Below are positions 30,152-42,607 of a stretch of 64,000 bases of DNA, in pieces. The translations under genes and the position numbers were made by a program. The stretch spans positions 2,514,759-2,578,758 of the forward strand of contig NZ_LR733312.1 in the NCBI RefSeq assembly GCF_902506295.1. Direction: 5' to 3'. The DNA comes from Luteimonas sp. 9C. GTDB taxonomy: Bacteria > Pseudomonadota > Gammaproteobacteria > Xanthomonadales > Xanthomonadaceae. Positions within the stretch are counted from its first letter, which is position 1. Every line of letters starts with the position of its first letter. The notes beneath the pieces were generated by a model, which worked only from the letters and a program-made list of their open reading frames with translations, searched no databases and was not told the origin of the DNA.

Positions 30152-31561
30152 ATGTCCACCGAAAACCTCGAGAAGCTGATCAAGGACCACAAGATCGAGT
30201 TCGTCGATCTGCGGTTCACCGACATGCGCGGCGTGCAGCATCACGTCACGTTCCCGAAGTCGATCATCGAGCCCGGCCTGTTCGAAGACGGCAAGATGTT
30301 CGACGGCTCGTCGATCAGCGGCTGGAAGGGCATCCAGAATTCCGACATGGTGCTGCTGCCCGATGCGTCCACCGCGTTCGTCGATCCGTTCACCGCCGAT
30401 CCGACGCTGGTCATCACCTGCGACATCCTCGACCCGACCACGATGCAGTCGTATGAGCGCGACCCGCGCGGCATCGCCAAGCAGGCCGAGGCGTTCCTGA
30501 AGTCCAGCGGCATCGCCGACCAGGCGTTCTTCGGTCCCGAGCCCGAGTTCTTCATCTTCGATTCGGTGCGCTACGCGAACGAGATGGGTCACACCTTCTT
30601 CCACATCGAATCCGAAGAAGCGCACTGGAACTCGGCCAAGGAGTACGAAGGCGGCAACAGCGGCTACCGTCCCGGCATCAAGGGCGGCTACTTCCCGGTC
30701 GCACCGCTCGATTCGTTGCACGACATCCGCGCCGAGATGTGCAAGACGCTGGAACAGGTCGGCATCGAAGTCGAAGTGCACCATCACGAAGTCGCGAACG
30801 CGGGCCAGTGCGAGATCGGCACGCGCTTCAACTCGCTGGTCAAGAAAGCCGACGAGCTGCAGACGATGAAGTACATCATCAAGAACGTCGCCTTCCGCAA
30901 CGGCAAGACCGCGACCTTCATGCCCAAGCCGATCGTGGGCGACAACGGCAGCGGCATGCACGTGCACCAGAGCCTCGCCAAGGGCGGCACCAACCTGTTC
31001 ACCGGTGACGGCTACGGTGGCCTGAGCCAGATGGCGCTGTGGTACATCGGCGGCATCTTCAAGCACGCCCGCGCGATCAACGCGTTCTCCAACGCGTCGA
31101 CCAATTCCTACAAGCGTCTGGTGCCGGGCTTCGAAGCGCCGGTGATGCTGGCCTACTCGGCGTCGAACCGCTCGGCCTCGTGCCGCATTCCCTACGTCGC
31201 CAACCCGAAGGCGCGCCGCATCGAAATGCGCTTCCCCGATCCGATGCAGTCCGGCTACCTGACCTTCGCCGCGCTGATGATGGCGGGTCTGGACGGCATC
31301 AAGAACCAGATCGATCCGGGCGGCCCGAGCGACAAGGATCTCTACGACCTGCCGCCCGAGGAAGAGAAGAACTTCCCGACCGTCTGCCACTCGCTGGACC
31401 AGGCACTCGACGCACTCGACCAGGACCGCGACTTCCTCAAGGCCGGTGGCGTGTTCTCCGACGACTTCATCGATGCCTACATCGCGCTGAAGATGAAGGA
31501 AGTCACCGCGTTCCGCGGCGCGACCCATCCGCTCGAATACCAGATGTACTACGCGATCTGA
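30152..31561 (+). CDS. glnA: Glutamine synthetase type I
   Basis: Dodecameric ATP-dependent ligase making glutamine from glutamate and ammonium (469 residues). Landmarks: the N-terminal [13 protein letters not shown], the latch FDGSSISGW, the metal site [17 protein letters not shown], the NRSASCRIP arginine motif, and adenylylation site Tyr398 in DLYDLPPEE. The tyrosine implies control by GlnE. The start at 30152 was chosen over an upstream frame because it follows the sigma-54 start and gives the family N-terminus. NtrC-type sites and a sigma-54 promoter lie upstream; glnK and amtB follow 1.2 kb downstream. Confidence 0.98.
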   Translation: MSTENLEKLIKDHKIEFVDLRFTDMRGVQHHVTFPKSIIEPGLFEDGKMFDGSSISGWKGIQNSDMVLLPDASTAFVDPFTADPTLVITCDILDPTTMQSYERDPRGIAKQAEAFLKSSGIADQAFFGPEPEFFIFDSVRYANEMGHTFFHIESEEAHWNSAKEYEGGNSGYRPGIKGGYFPVAPLDSLHDIRAEMCKTLEQVGIEVEVHHHEVANAGQCEIGTRFNSLVKKADELQTMKYIIKNVAFRNGKTATFMPKPIVGDNGSGMHVHQSLAKGGTNLFTGDGYGGLSQMALWYIGGIFKHARAINAFSNASTNSYKRLVPGFEAPVMLAYSASNRSASCRIPYVANPKARRIEMRFPDPMQSGYLTFAALMMAGLDGIKNQIDPGGPSDKDLYDLPPEEEKNFPTVCHSLDQALDALDQDRDFLKAGGVFSDDFIDAYIALKMKEVTAFRGATHPLEYQMYYAI

Positions 31562-31604
31562 TGCATATCCGGAACGTCATTGTCGTGGTGTCGGCGGGGC
31601 GGCT

Positions 31605-31679
31605 GTCCGGCCCGTCGCAGCGCGCCGGGCGTTCGTCGGGCACGCGCGGCAATGCCGCGCAGGCGTGCCCGTCTCACCC
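31605..31679 (+). repeat. REP-like structured repeat, copy A
   Basis: This element is homologous to one at 45731-45803. It has a first imperfect palindrome (31611-31629) and a second hairpin. The hairpin consists of an 8-bp outer stem GGGCACGC (31638-31645) with GCGTGCCC (31663-31670), a 5-bp inner stem GCGGC/GCCGC, a 3-nt loop and a 4-nt bulge. The other copy keeps the same geometry with a different outer-stem sequence. It lies between the real glnA end and a copy of the glnA tail. Confidence 0.72.
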
Positions 31680-31680
31680 A

Positions 31681-31710
31681 CTCGAATACCAGATGGTCCA
31701 CGCGATCTGA
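31681..31710 (+). repeat. Duplicated glnA 3' tail (remnant)
   Basis: Thirty bases here repeat the last 30 bases of glnA (31532-31561) with three mismatches, including the in-frame stop. They encode LEYQMVHAI versus LEYQMYYAI in the enzyme. There is no start or body of a second gene, so this is a partial duplication. It is followed directly by the strong hairpin that would be the original glnA terminator. Confidence 0.8.
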
Positions 31711-31720
31711 CGCACCACCA

Positions 31721-31745
31721 CGGGGTCGGCCATTGGCCGGCCCCG
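31721..31745 (+). terminator. Hairpin terminator downstream of glnA
   Basis: An 11-bp stem, CGGGGTCGGCC/GGCCGGCCCCG with one wobble pair, has an ATT loop and is followed by TTGCGTTT. It lies 160 bp after the true glnA stop but only 10 bp after the duplicated tail. Confidence 0.7.
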
Positions 31746-31991
31746 TTGCGTTTCACCGCCCGATGGCGGCGCCTCCCTCCCCCACGGTGGGCGGCACCGC
31801 CGACAGGCATACGGAGTCCGGATTCAACCGATGGATCGGAAAGCGGCCGCACAGACGCCATAGAGCGTCGGTCGCGGCGACGGCAGCCAGGGGGCACGCC
31901 GGCGTCGAACGTTTCGCCTGCGACAAGAACAACAACAGACGCAGGTCGCATTGACCGGGGAGGGCTTTTTCATTCATTTGAGGAGCCTGTC
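31746..31991 (+). promoter_or_regulatory. Leader region of the porin-glnK-amtB genes
   Basis: This stretch of 246 bp has no gene and holds the start region of the next operon. A CCTGCG/CGCAGG stem (31917-31945) with an A-rich loop and a GAGGAG ribosome-binding site near 31979 are visible. No sigma-54 site with correct spacing and no NtrC-type palindrome of good quality was found here. Confidence 0.4.
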
Positions 31992-33063
<1,072 letters not shown>

Positions 33064-33082
33064 CCCCACGGAGATGTCTGAA

Positions 33083-34459
33083 ATGAAAAAGATCGAGTCC
33101 CGCGGGTGGCAGACCCGGATGCAGGCGCTGTGCCTGATGCTGTTGTGTGCGTGCGCGTTGTTCGGCGTGGCAGGTGGCGCATTCGCGCAGGACCTGCCGG
33201 CGGCCGAAACCGCCGTGGCGGTGGTGGAAACGGCCGAGGCCGTGACGTTCGACAGCGGCAACGTGGCGTGGATGCTCACCTCCACGCTGCTGGTACTGCT
33301 GATGGTGGTGCCGGGCCTGGCGCTGTTCTACGGCGGCATGGTGCGCTCGAAGAACGTGCTGTCGGTGATCATGCAGGTGCTGGTGGTGTTCTCGGTGGTG
33401 ATCATCCTGTGGGTGGCCTACGGCTACAGCGCAGCGTTCACCGAAGGCAACGCGTTCTTCGGTTCGTTCACCGAGAAAGCCTTCCTGCGCGGCATCACCG
33501 CGGAAACGGATGCGGGCGGTCTGCCGGAATTCCTGTTCATCGTGTTCCAGTCGACGTTCGCCGGTATCACCACGGCGCTGGTCGTCGGCTCCTTCGCCGA
33601 GCGCATCAAGTTTTCGGCGGTGCTGCTGTTCTCCATCCTGTGGGTGACGTTCGCCTACCTGCCGATGGTGCACATGGTGTGGAGCGGTGAAGCGGGCTTC
33701 CTCGCGCACAAGGGCGTGATCGATTTCGCCGGCGGCACGGTGGTGCACATCAACGCCGGTGTCGCCGGTCTGGTGGGCGCGTACTTCCTCGGCAAGCGTC
33801 TGGGTTACGGCAAGGAAGCGATCAAGCCGCACAGCGTGCCGTTCACCTTCATCGGCGCATCGCTGCTGTGGGTGGGTTGGTTCGGCTTCAATGCCGGCTC
33901 GGCGCTCGCGGCCGATGCCAGCGCGTCGCTGGCCATGCTCAACACCATGGTCGCCACCTCGGCCGGCGTGGTCGCCTGGAGCATCGTCGAAGCCTTCACC
34001 AAGGGCCGTCCGTCGGCACTGGGCGCGGCTTCGGGTGCGATCGCGGGTCTGGTCGGCATCACGCCGGCTGCGGGCACCGTGGGTCCGATGGGCGCACTGG
34101 TGATCGGTCTGGCCGCAGGCGCGCTGTGCGTGTGGGGCGTCACCGGTCTCAAGCGCCTGCTGCGCGCGGATGACAGCCTCGACGTGTTCGGCGTGCATGG
34201 CATCGGCGGCATCGTCGGCGCCCTGCTGACGGGTGTCTTCAGCGCACAGTCGCTGGGCGGCACCGAAGTCGATCTCGCGATCGGCGCGCAGGTATGGGTG
34301 CAGTTCATCAGCGTCGCGTTCACCGTGCTGTGGTGCGCCGTGGTCACCGCGGTGGTGATGCTAATCGTCAAGCTCGTCGTCGGTCTGCGCGTGACCGAGG
34401 ACGAAGAACGCGAAGGTCTGGACATCGTCTCGCACGGCGAATCGGCCTACGAGAAGTAA
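33083..34459 (+). CDS. amtB: Ammonium transporter
   Basis: Trimeric inner-membrane ammonium channel. The signal-like N-terminus ends GAFAQD. About eleven membrane helices follow, with family motifs such as ALFYGGMVRSKN, FAYLPMVHMVW, FAGGTVVHINAGVAGLVGA and the late DVFGVHGIGGIVG segment, which carries a pore histidine. The ATG at 33083 is preferred because ACGGAG precedes it by nine bases; the ATG at 33074 lies too close to that site. It follows glnK and ends before a strong terminator. Confidence 0.95.
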   Translation: MKKIESRGWQTRMQALCLMLLCACALFGVAGGAFAQDLPAAETAVAVVETAEAVTFDSGNVAWMLTSTLLVLLMVVPGLALFYGGMVRSKNVLSVIMQVLVVFSVVIILWVAYGYSAAFTEGNAFFGSFTEKAFLRGITAETDAGGLPEFLFIVFQSTFAGITTALVVGSFAERIKFSAVLLFSILWVTFAYLPMVHMVWSGEAGFLAHKGVIDFAGGTVVHINAGVAGLVGAYFLGKRLGYGKEAIKPHSVPFTFIGASLLWVGWFGFNAGSALAADASASLAMLNTMVATSAGVVAWSIVEAFTKGRPSALGAASGAIAGLVGITPAAGTVGPMGALVIGLAAGALCVWGVTGLKRLLRADDSLDVFGVHGIGGIVGALLTGVFSAQSLGGTEVDLAIGAQVWVQFISVAFTVLWCAVVTAVVMLIVKLVVGLRVTEDEEREGLDIVSHGESAYEK

Positions 34460-34512
34460 GCGACACCCGGCGTCCGTGCAGTCGCGCGGACGCCGGCCAT
34501 GAAAGCGGGGCC

Positions 34513-34550
34513 AGCGGGCGACGGCGGGGAAGGCCGGCGCCCGCTTTTTT
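34513..34550 (+). terminator. Terminator after amtB
   Basis: The stem AGCGGGCG/CGCCCGCT encloses a GC-rich loop and is followed by six Ts. A second stem, CCGGCGTCCG/CGGACGCCGG, lies just before it (34468-34496). Confidence 0.82.
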
Positions 34551-34597
34551 GTGCGTGCGGGTTGCGCCGTCAGGCGTGTCGGGGTGCAATGCGGGGC

Positions 34598-35353
34598 ATG
34601 TCGAAACTTCTGCTTGCGGCGATCCTCGCCCTGCTGCTCTCCGCCTGCGCCCACAACGCGCCGCGCAATCCGCTCGCCACCTGGGTGCCGTCGACCAATC
34701 ACGATGCGCGTCGACCGGTGCTCGTGGTGCTGCATTACACCGAGCAGGACTCGGTGCAGCGCAGTCTCGACACGCTGCGTACTTCCAACAGCGGCGGCCG
34801 CGTGAGTTCGCATTACCTGATCGGCCAGAACGGCGAGCGCTATCAACTCGTGTCCGATCTCGACCGCGCCTGGCATGCCGGCGCCGGCAGCTGGGGCGCG
34901 GTGTCGGACGTGAACTCGGCCTCGATCGGCATCGAACTCGACAACAACGGCCGCGTGCCATTCACCGAACCGCTGGTCGAGAGCCTGTTGGTGTTGCTGG
35001 GCGATCTGAAAACGCGCTGGCGCATTCCGGCCGAAAACTTCATCGCCCACTCCGATCTCGCACCCGGCCGCAAGGTCGATCCGGGCGTGCATTTCCCGTG
35101 GAAGCGTCTCGCGCAACATGGCTACGGCGTCTGGCCACGCGACGACACACCGCCTGCGCCGGCGGACTTCGACGTGGTGCAGGCCTTGCGCGTCGTGGGG
35201 TATCCGGTGGATGACCTCGATGCGACGTCGCGGGCGTTCCGCTTGCGGTTCCGTGCGCTGGCCGATGGACCGCTGGATGCAGAGGATCAGCGGATCCTCT
35301 ACGCGCTGGTGCAGGGGTGGACGATTCCGGCGGATGTGGCCGCGCAGCCGTAG
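34598..35353 (+). CDS. N-acetylmuramoyl-L-alanine amidase, lipoprotein (AmiD/AmpD-like)
   Basis: Predicted outer-membrane-anchored zinc amidase cleaving the amide bond between MurNAc and L-Ala in muropeptides. It has 251 residues from the ATG at 34598, with an alternative three codons upstream. The lipobox LLSAC gives lipid attachment. The Amidase_2 domain has a first His ligand in LVVLHYTEQDS, SSHYLI, and the second His with Asp in FIAHSDLAPGRKVDPG. The last ~65 residues resemble the peptidoglycan-binding tail of E. coli AmiD. A hexanucleotide repeat begins 2 bp after its stop. Confidence 0.87.
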   Translation: MSKLLLAAILALLLSACAHNAPRNPLATWVPSTNHDARRPVLVVLHYTEQDSVQRSLDTLRTSNSGGRVSSHYLIGQNGERYQLVSDLDRAWHAGAGSWGAVSDVNSASIGIELDNNGRVPFTEPLVESLLVLLGDLKTRWRIPAENFIAHSDLAPGRKVDPGVHFPWKRLAQHGYGVWPRDDTPPAPADFDVVQALRVVGYPVDDLDATSRAFRLRFRALADGPLDAEDQRILYALVQGWTIPADVAAQP

Positions 35354-35355
35354 CT

Positions 35356-35413
<58 letters not shown>

Positions 35414-35449
35414 AGCTGGAGCTGCTTTGTTTTTTCCAGATCTCGATGC

Positions 35450-35960
35450 CGCAGTAGCGACTGCAGACCCGTAGGGCGCCGCACAGGACGTGCGGCGTTT
35501 TCCGACCGAGGCAGGATGCCGAGTCGGAAAATCCCGGTGCGCTAAAAGCAGCGGGCTGTGGACGTGTCGGGGAGACGTTTTTCTTTGGTTCCGTTTCTTT
35601 TGGCGTCCACCAAAAGAAATGAACTCGGCCGCGTCAGCGGACGAAAGCGTTTGACGTTGCTACTTCGCCTATTCGCCTACGGCGACAAACAGGATCAAAC
35701 GCTTCCACTCGCCTTGCGGCGAGTGGGTTCATTTCTTTTGCTGGCCCCACGCACGCAGTGCGAACGGCGCAGCCGGCCCCGGAGGGGCGAGCATCGAAGA
35801 TGCGAGTCAAAGAAACGGAACCAAAGAAAAGGGCCAGCCCCGACGGAGCAAATCCGGCCAGTCATTCGTTCCGGGATTTTTCGACTCGCCATCCTGGCTC
35901 GGTCGAAAAACGCCGCACATCCATGTGCGGCGCCCTACGGGTCTGCGAGCGATGTAAGCG
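35450..35960. repeat. Long intergenic inverted-repeat element 2
   Basis: This is a nested inverted repeat of about 500 bp with no credible gene. The outer arms pair perfectly over 22 bp (35463-35484 with 35925-35946) and imperfectly for about 80 bp; each arm holds its own CGCCGCAC/GTGCGGCG hairpin. The inner arms pair over another 22 bp (35579-35600 with 35809-35830). A further AAAAGAAATGAAC/GTTCATTTCTTTT pair lies between. Like element 1 it is bordered by short T/A-rich low-complexity runs (35355-35436 and about 35970-36030). The remaining gap 35961-36036 shows nothing else. Confidence 0.75.
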
Positions 35961-36036
35961 CGTCCCGAGAAAGCAAGAGCACAGCAACCGCAGAACAACT
36001 GCGATAGCCAACGCAAAAAGCAAAGCCCACAACGCA

Positions 36037-36060
36037 ACAGGCCCGCCGAAGCGGGCCTGT
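36037..36060 (-). terminator. Terminator of icd
   Basis: A 10-bp stem ACAGGCCCGC/GCGGGCCTGT, with a TTCG loop on the minus strand, lies 21 bp past the icd stop. Confidence 0.75.
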
Positions 36061-36081
36061 CGATCACGTTGAAGCGAACGC

Positions 36082-39049
<2,968 letters not shown>

Positions 39050-39074
39050 GGAAGCTCCTGGAGTCGGGAATCGG

Positions 39075-39269
39075 TCACGCGGCCGGCAGCTGCAGCACCT
39101 GGCCGGCGTGGAGGGCATCGGGGTCGTCGAGCACGTCGCGGTTGGCATCGAACAGTTCGCGCCAGCGGTCCTGCGCGCCCAGTTCGGATTCGGCGATGCC
39201 GGACAGGCTGTCGCCCCTGCGCACGACATAGGTGCGCAGCGGGTCAGCGTCGGGCGTGCGGGTGGACAT
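39075..39269 (-). CDS. Small LysM-domain protein
   Basis: A 64-residue protein consisting almost only of one LysM domain: TYVVRRGDSLSGIAESELG near residues 13-32, then DRWRELFDANRDVLDDPDALHAGQVLQLPA. Two adjacent ATGs (39269 and 39272) could start it. No signal peptide is visible, so it may be cytoplasmic or non-classically localised, as in the YgaU/Kbp type. The lipoprotein gene follows in the same direction. Confidence 0.78.
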   Translation of the reverse strand: MSTRTPDADPLRTYVVRRGDSLSGIAESELGAQDRWRELFDANRDVLDDPDALHAGQVLQLPAA

Positions 39270-39348
39270 CATGGCCGGGCGTGCGTGGAAGCGACGGGGC
39301 AGGCTCCCACGCGGCGCGTTAAGAATCCATCGTGCGGCGCGCGGTCGC

Positions 39349-40182
39349 CTACTGCCGTTCGTCGCGCAGACGCGCGGGCATCGCATGGCCGGGCGTGGCG
39401 CGCCAGGGATTGATGTCGAGGCCACCGCGCCGCGTGTAGCGCGCTTCGACCGACAGCGCGTCCGGGCGGCAGCGCGCCAGCAGATCGACGAACACGCGCT
39501 CCACGCACTGTTCGTGGAACTCGGCGTGGTCGCGGAACGACACCAGATAGCGCAGCAGCGCGGCGCGATCGATGCGCGGCCCGCGATAGGCGATGTGCAG
39601 GCTGGCCCAGTCGGGCTGGCCGGTGACCGGGCAGTTCGACTTCAGCAGCGCCGAGGTCAGCTGTTCGTCGACCACGTCGCCGGCATCCGCGGCGAGCAGC
39701 GACGCGTCCGGCGGGCCGTAGCGGGTGATCTCGACATCGAGGGCATCGATCGATGCGCCGTCATGCGCGATGTCGGCCATCGCGGGCAACCCGAACACGA
39801 CATCGACGCGCGCACCGGCGGACTGCGACAGGTCGTCGACGACGCGCGCAAGCACGGCGTCGGCGGTGTCGAAGCGCGTGTGGTTGAGCGAGTTGAGATA
39901 GAGCTTCAGTGACTTCGACTCGACCAGATGCGGCGAATCGCCCGGCACGGTGATCGTCGCCGTCGCCACGACCGGCTTGCCGCGCGCATCCAGCCAGCTC
40001 AGTTCGTAGGCATGCCAGCGGTCGTGGCCGATGAAGGGCAGGGCCGCATCGATGCCGATCTCGGCGCGCCCGAGCGTGCGCGCGATCGGGAACAGCAGGC
40101 CGGGATCGTAGTGACGCGGATAGGCGACCTCGCGGCCGAGCGGAATGGGCGGCGCGGCCGCGATGGGGGTTCGGGGGGACAT
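39349..40182 (-). CDS. queF: NADPH-dependent 7-cyano-7-deazaguanine reductase
   Basis: QueF reduces preQ0 to preQ1 in queuosine biosynthesis. The 277-residue length is that of the long, YqcD-type bimodular enzyme. The QueF motif [18 protein letters not shown] is at about residues 87-104. The catalytic Cys184 lies in [11 protein letters not shown] with Asp191. The ATG at 40182 follows a GGGG-rich stretch. No preQ1 riboswitch signature was found in front. Confidence 0.96.
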   Translation of the reverse strand: MSPRTPIAAAPPIPLGREVAYPRHYDPGLLFPIARTLGRAEIGIDAALPFIGHDRWHAYELSWLDARGKPVVATATITVPGDSPHLVESKSLKLYLNSLNHTRFDTADAVLARVVDDLSQSAGARVDVVFGLPAMADIAHDGASIDALDVEITRYGPPDASLLAADAGDVVDEQLTSALLKSNCPVTGQPDWASLHIAYRGPRIDRAALLRYLVSFRDHAEFHEQCVERVFVDLLARCRPDALSVEARYTRRGGLDINPWRATPGHAMPARLRDERQ

Positions 40183-40350
40183 GCGGGGAATTTTAGCGCC
40201 CGGGGGGCCGTGCGCGCCGTGCCGGCGTGGCACGGGCACCGCACGTCACCAGAGACCGTGCTCGACACCAGCCCACGTGGCGCGATGCGATGAAGTCCGC
40301 GGAAACGGCCCTCCGCCCCGACCACAGGCGATCGGAGCGGGCACGTGTGC

Positions 40351-40725
40351 TCAGCCGGCGGGCGGGGCGGGCGACACGGTGATGCTGATTCCCAGCGATC
40401 CGATCAGAACCTCGGCCTGCTCGCCGGGCAGGACGATCAGCACCGGGGCGACATCGCCATGCGCCGACTGCAGCGCTGTTGCGACGCGGACCGCCCCGTC
40501 CGGCGCATCGGTGACGCTCACCTGGAGTCGATAGCCGCCGTCGCCCGCCACGTCCACGATGCCGGGCGCGCCCTCGCGCACGACCAGGCTGGGCTGTGCG
40601 AAGACCGCAGCGTCGTGGCGCAGCGTGGTCTGGACGCGCCACGCGTCGGTGGAGAACGCGGGCGCGGCGATCAGGAGCAGGGCGGCACCCAGCGGGATGC
40701 GGCGCGCGGCAGATCCCGACGTCAC
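40351..40725 (-). CDS. Small secreted protein coupled to the M20 amidohydrolase
   Basis: A 124-residue protein with an N-terminal signal-like segment (LGAALLLIAAPAFS) and a beta-rich remainder. The ATG overlaps the amidohydrolase stop by four bases (ATGA), indicating coupling. No family recognised. The 168-bp gap to queF (40183-40350) shows nothing clear. Confidence 0.55.
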   Translation of the reverse strand: MTSGSAARRIPLGAALLLIAAPAFSTDAWRVQTTLRHDAAVFAQPSLVVREGAPGIVDVAGDGGYRLQVSVTDAPDGAVRVATALQSAHGDVAPVLIVLPGEQAEVLIGSLGISITVSPAPPAG

Positions 40726-42035
40726 GACGCGGGTGCCTCCAGATAGTCCAGGCTCACCTGCAGCATCGCCCGCAGTCCCAGATCCAGCGCGGATTCGTCG
40801 AGGTCGAACTGCGGCGAATGGTTGCTCGGCGCGGTCGCCGGATCCTGGCCGGCGGCGGTGGCGCCGACGAAGAAGAACATCGCCGGTACTTCCCTGGCGT
40901 AGTACGCGAAATCCTCGGCGCCCATGTTGAGCGGGGTTTCGACGACGTTGTCGGCACCGGCGACGGCCTGCAGGCTCGGCAGCAGGCGCGCGGTCAGCGC
41001 GGGATCGTTGACGGTGACGGGGTTGCCGGTGGTGTCGGGCACGTGCGCCTCGACGGTGGCGCCGTGCGCGGCGGCGACGTGTTCGGCGACGTTCTTGAGG
41101 TCGGCGAAGATGTCGCTGCGCACGTCCTCGTCGAAGGTGCGGATCGTGCCGACCAGCTCGACACTGTCTGGAATGATGTTGTAGCGGATGCCGCCCTTGA
41201 TCGCGCCGAAGCTGACGACCGCCGGCAGCGTGGAGATGTTGGTGCGGCGGCTGACGATGGTCTGCGCGGTGCCGATGAGATCGGCCGCGGCGACGATCGG
41301 ATCGATACCGCCCCAGGGCCGCGAGCCGTGCGTCTGCCGGCCGATGACCTTGATGTTGAAGCGGTCCGACGCGGCCATCAGCGGGCCACCGCGCACGCCG
41401 AGCTGACCGGCCTGCAGCGTGGAGAACACGTGCAGTCCGAAGATCGCGTCGGGCTTGAAGTCGCGGAAGATGCCCTGCGCCAGCATCATCGAGGCGCCAC
41501 CGTCCTCGTCGTCGGGCGGGCCTTCCTCGGCAGGCTGGAACACGAACAGTACTTCGCCGGCGAGCTGCTCGCGCATGCCGACCAGCGCTTCGGCCACGCC
41601 CATCAGGATCGCGACGTGCGCATCGTGGCCGCAGGCGTGCATGACGCCGGTGGGTTCGCCGCGGTAGGTCGTGGTCGCGGTGGACGCGAAGGGCAGGCCG
41701 GTCTGTTCGGTGACCGGCAGCGCGTCCATGTCGGCGCGCAGCGCGATCCTCGGGCCGGGACGGCCGCCCTTGAGTACCGCGGTCACGCCGGTGTGCGCGA
41801 CGCCGGTCTGCGGTTCGAGGCCGAGGCTGCGCAGATGTTCGGCCACCTTGGCCGCGGTGCGCGTCTCGCGGTTGCCGAGCTCGGGATGCTGGTGGATGTC
41901 ACGCCGCCAGTCGACGAGTTTCGCCTGCAACGCGGTGGCGGCGTTGGCGACTTCGGGACGCTGCGCATTCTGCGCATGCGACAGGGCGGGCAGGGCGGCA
42001 CAGGCGCAGAGCAGCGCGGTGGCGAGACGATGCAT
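40722..42035 (-). CDS. M20-family amidohydrolase, secreted
   Basis: Metal-dependent aminoacylase or peptidase of the M20D/IAA-hydrolase type, 437 residues from the ATG at 42035. The signal peptide ends ALSHAQ. Metal-site motifs: RRDIHQHPELGNRETRT, RADMDALPV, VMHACGHDAHVAILMG, FQPAEEGPP and the late NMGAEDFAYY. The signal peptide places it in the periplasm, where it could remove N-acyl groups from amino acids or peptides; the exact substrate cannot be read from sequence. Confidence 0.92.
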   Translation of the reverse strand: MHRLATALLCACAALPALSHAQNAQRPEVANAATALQAKLVDWRRDIHQHPELGNRETRTAAKVAEHLRSLGLEPQTGVAHTGVTAVLKGGRPGPRIALRADMDALPVTEQTGLPFASTATTTYRGEPTGVMHACGHDAHVAILMGVAEALVGMREQLAGEVLFVFQPAEEGPPDDEDGGASMMLAQGIFRDFKPDAIFGLHVFSTLQAGQLGVRGGPLMAASDRFNIKVIGRQTHGSRPWGGIDPIVAAADLIGTAQTIVSRRTNISTLPAVVSFGAIKGGIRYNIIPDSVELVGTIRTFDEDVRSDIFADLKNVAEHVAAAHGATVEAHVPDTTGNPVTVNDPALTARLLPSLQAVAGADNVVETPLNMGAEDFAYYAREVPAMFFFVGATAAGQDPATAPSNHSPQFDLDESALDLGLRAMLQVSLDYLEAPAS

Positions 42036-42149
42036 CGGCGGATCCTCGACGGGAGACCGGTCGATGCTAGTGGATCGGCGGCCCCTCGGGCGGGCGCGCC
42101 CCCGCGAGGGCATCCGCCGCGTGCGTCTACGCGGATGCGACGCGCGTCT

Positions 42150-42461
42150 TCAGCGCCCGCATTGCCAGGCGCCGAAGCGCTGGCCGCCGCCGGTGGGTTC
42201 GCCGAGCGGGCTGATCGTGTCGGCGTTGAGACCGGGCGCCTCGTTGCGCGCCAGGGTTTCCAGTTCCTCGCGCACGCGCAGTGCATTGCGCTCGACGAAC
42301 GCGATGCTGTGCTTGACCGACACCTCGACTTCGCCGCGCTTCTGGCAGTCGGCCGGCGCCGCACTCGTCACACGCACCGCGCTCGCCCCCGGCGCCATGT
42401 GCACCCAGGTGCAGCCGACGGCGGACAGGGACAGCAGCATCACGGTCAGGGACTTGCGCAT
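42150..42461 (-). CDS. DUF4156-like small lipoprotein
   Basis: A 103-residue protein starting MRKSLTVMLLSLSAVGC, a clear lipoprotein signal, after CCGGAG. The short mature domain has VRVTSAAPADCQKRGEVEVSV and ends QRFGAWQC, with two cysteines that could pair. This fits the RcsF-like DUF4156 group of envelope lipoproteins. An open frame extending upstream is antisense and unrelated. Confidence 0.72.
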   Translation of the reverse strand: MRKSLTVMLLSLSAVGCTWVHMAPGASAVRVTSAAPADCQKRGEVEVSVKHSIAFVERNALRVREELETLARNEAPGLNADTISPLGEPTGGGQRFGAWQCGR

Positions 42462-42495
42462 TCGGAATGCTCCGGAAAGAGGTGGGGTGGGGCGC

Positions 42496-42520
42496 GATGC
42501 CCGCCATTGTGGCGGGCATC
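42496..42520. terminator. Hairpin between the M16 protease and lipoprotein genes
   Basis: GATGCCCGCC-ATTGT-GGCGGGCATC is a perfect 10-bp stem in the 146-bp gap after the M16 gene. It lacks a T run but is well placed as a terminator of the protease gene. Confidence 0.6.
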
Positions 42521-42607
42521 GGCTGAGCGGGCGATCACCGCCCGCCCGGTGCATCCGGGCCCGCTGCACGCACCGCTCGGCGGGCGCAGCAGGACACCGG
42601 ACCGGTG

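Noticed and set aside
31039-31710. A second glutamine synthetase fragment as a gene
   Set aside because: The frame is out of phase with glnA except at its last codons. Only the 30-base tail copy is real.
31734-31750. Sigma-54 promoter for the porin-glnK-amtB genes (TTGGCCG...TTGCGT)
   Set aside because: The GG to GC spacing is 11 instead of the required 10, and the bases coincide with the glnA terminator stem.
31840-31991. Riboswitch in the leader of the porin gene
   Set aside because: Only a short 6-bp stem is visible; no known riboswitch core could be matched.
40183-40350. preQ1 riboswitch near queF
   Set aside because: The minus-strand leader of queF lacks the small H-type pseudoknot with an A-rich tail.
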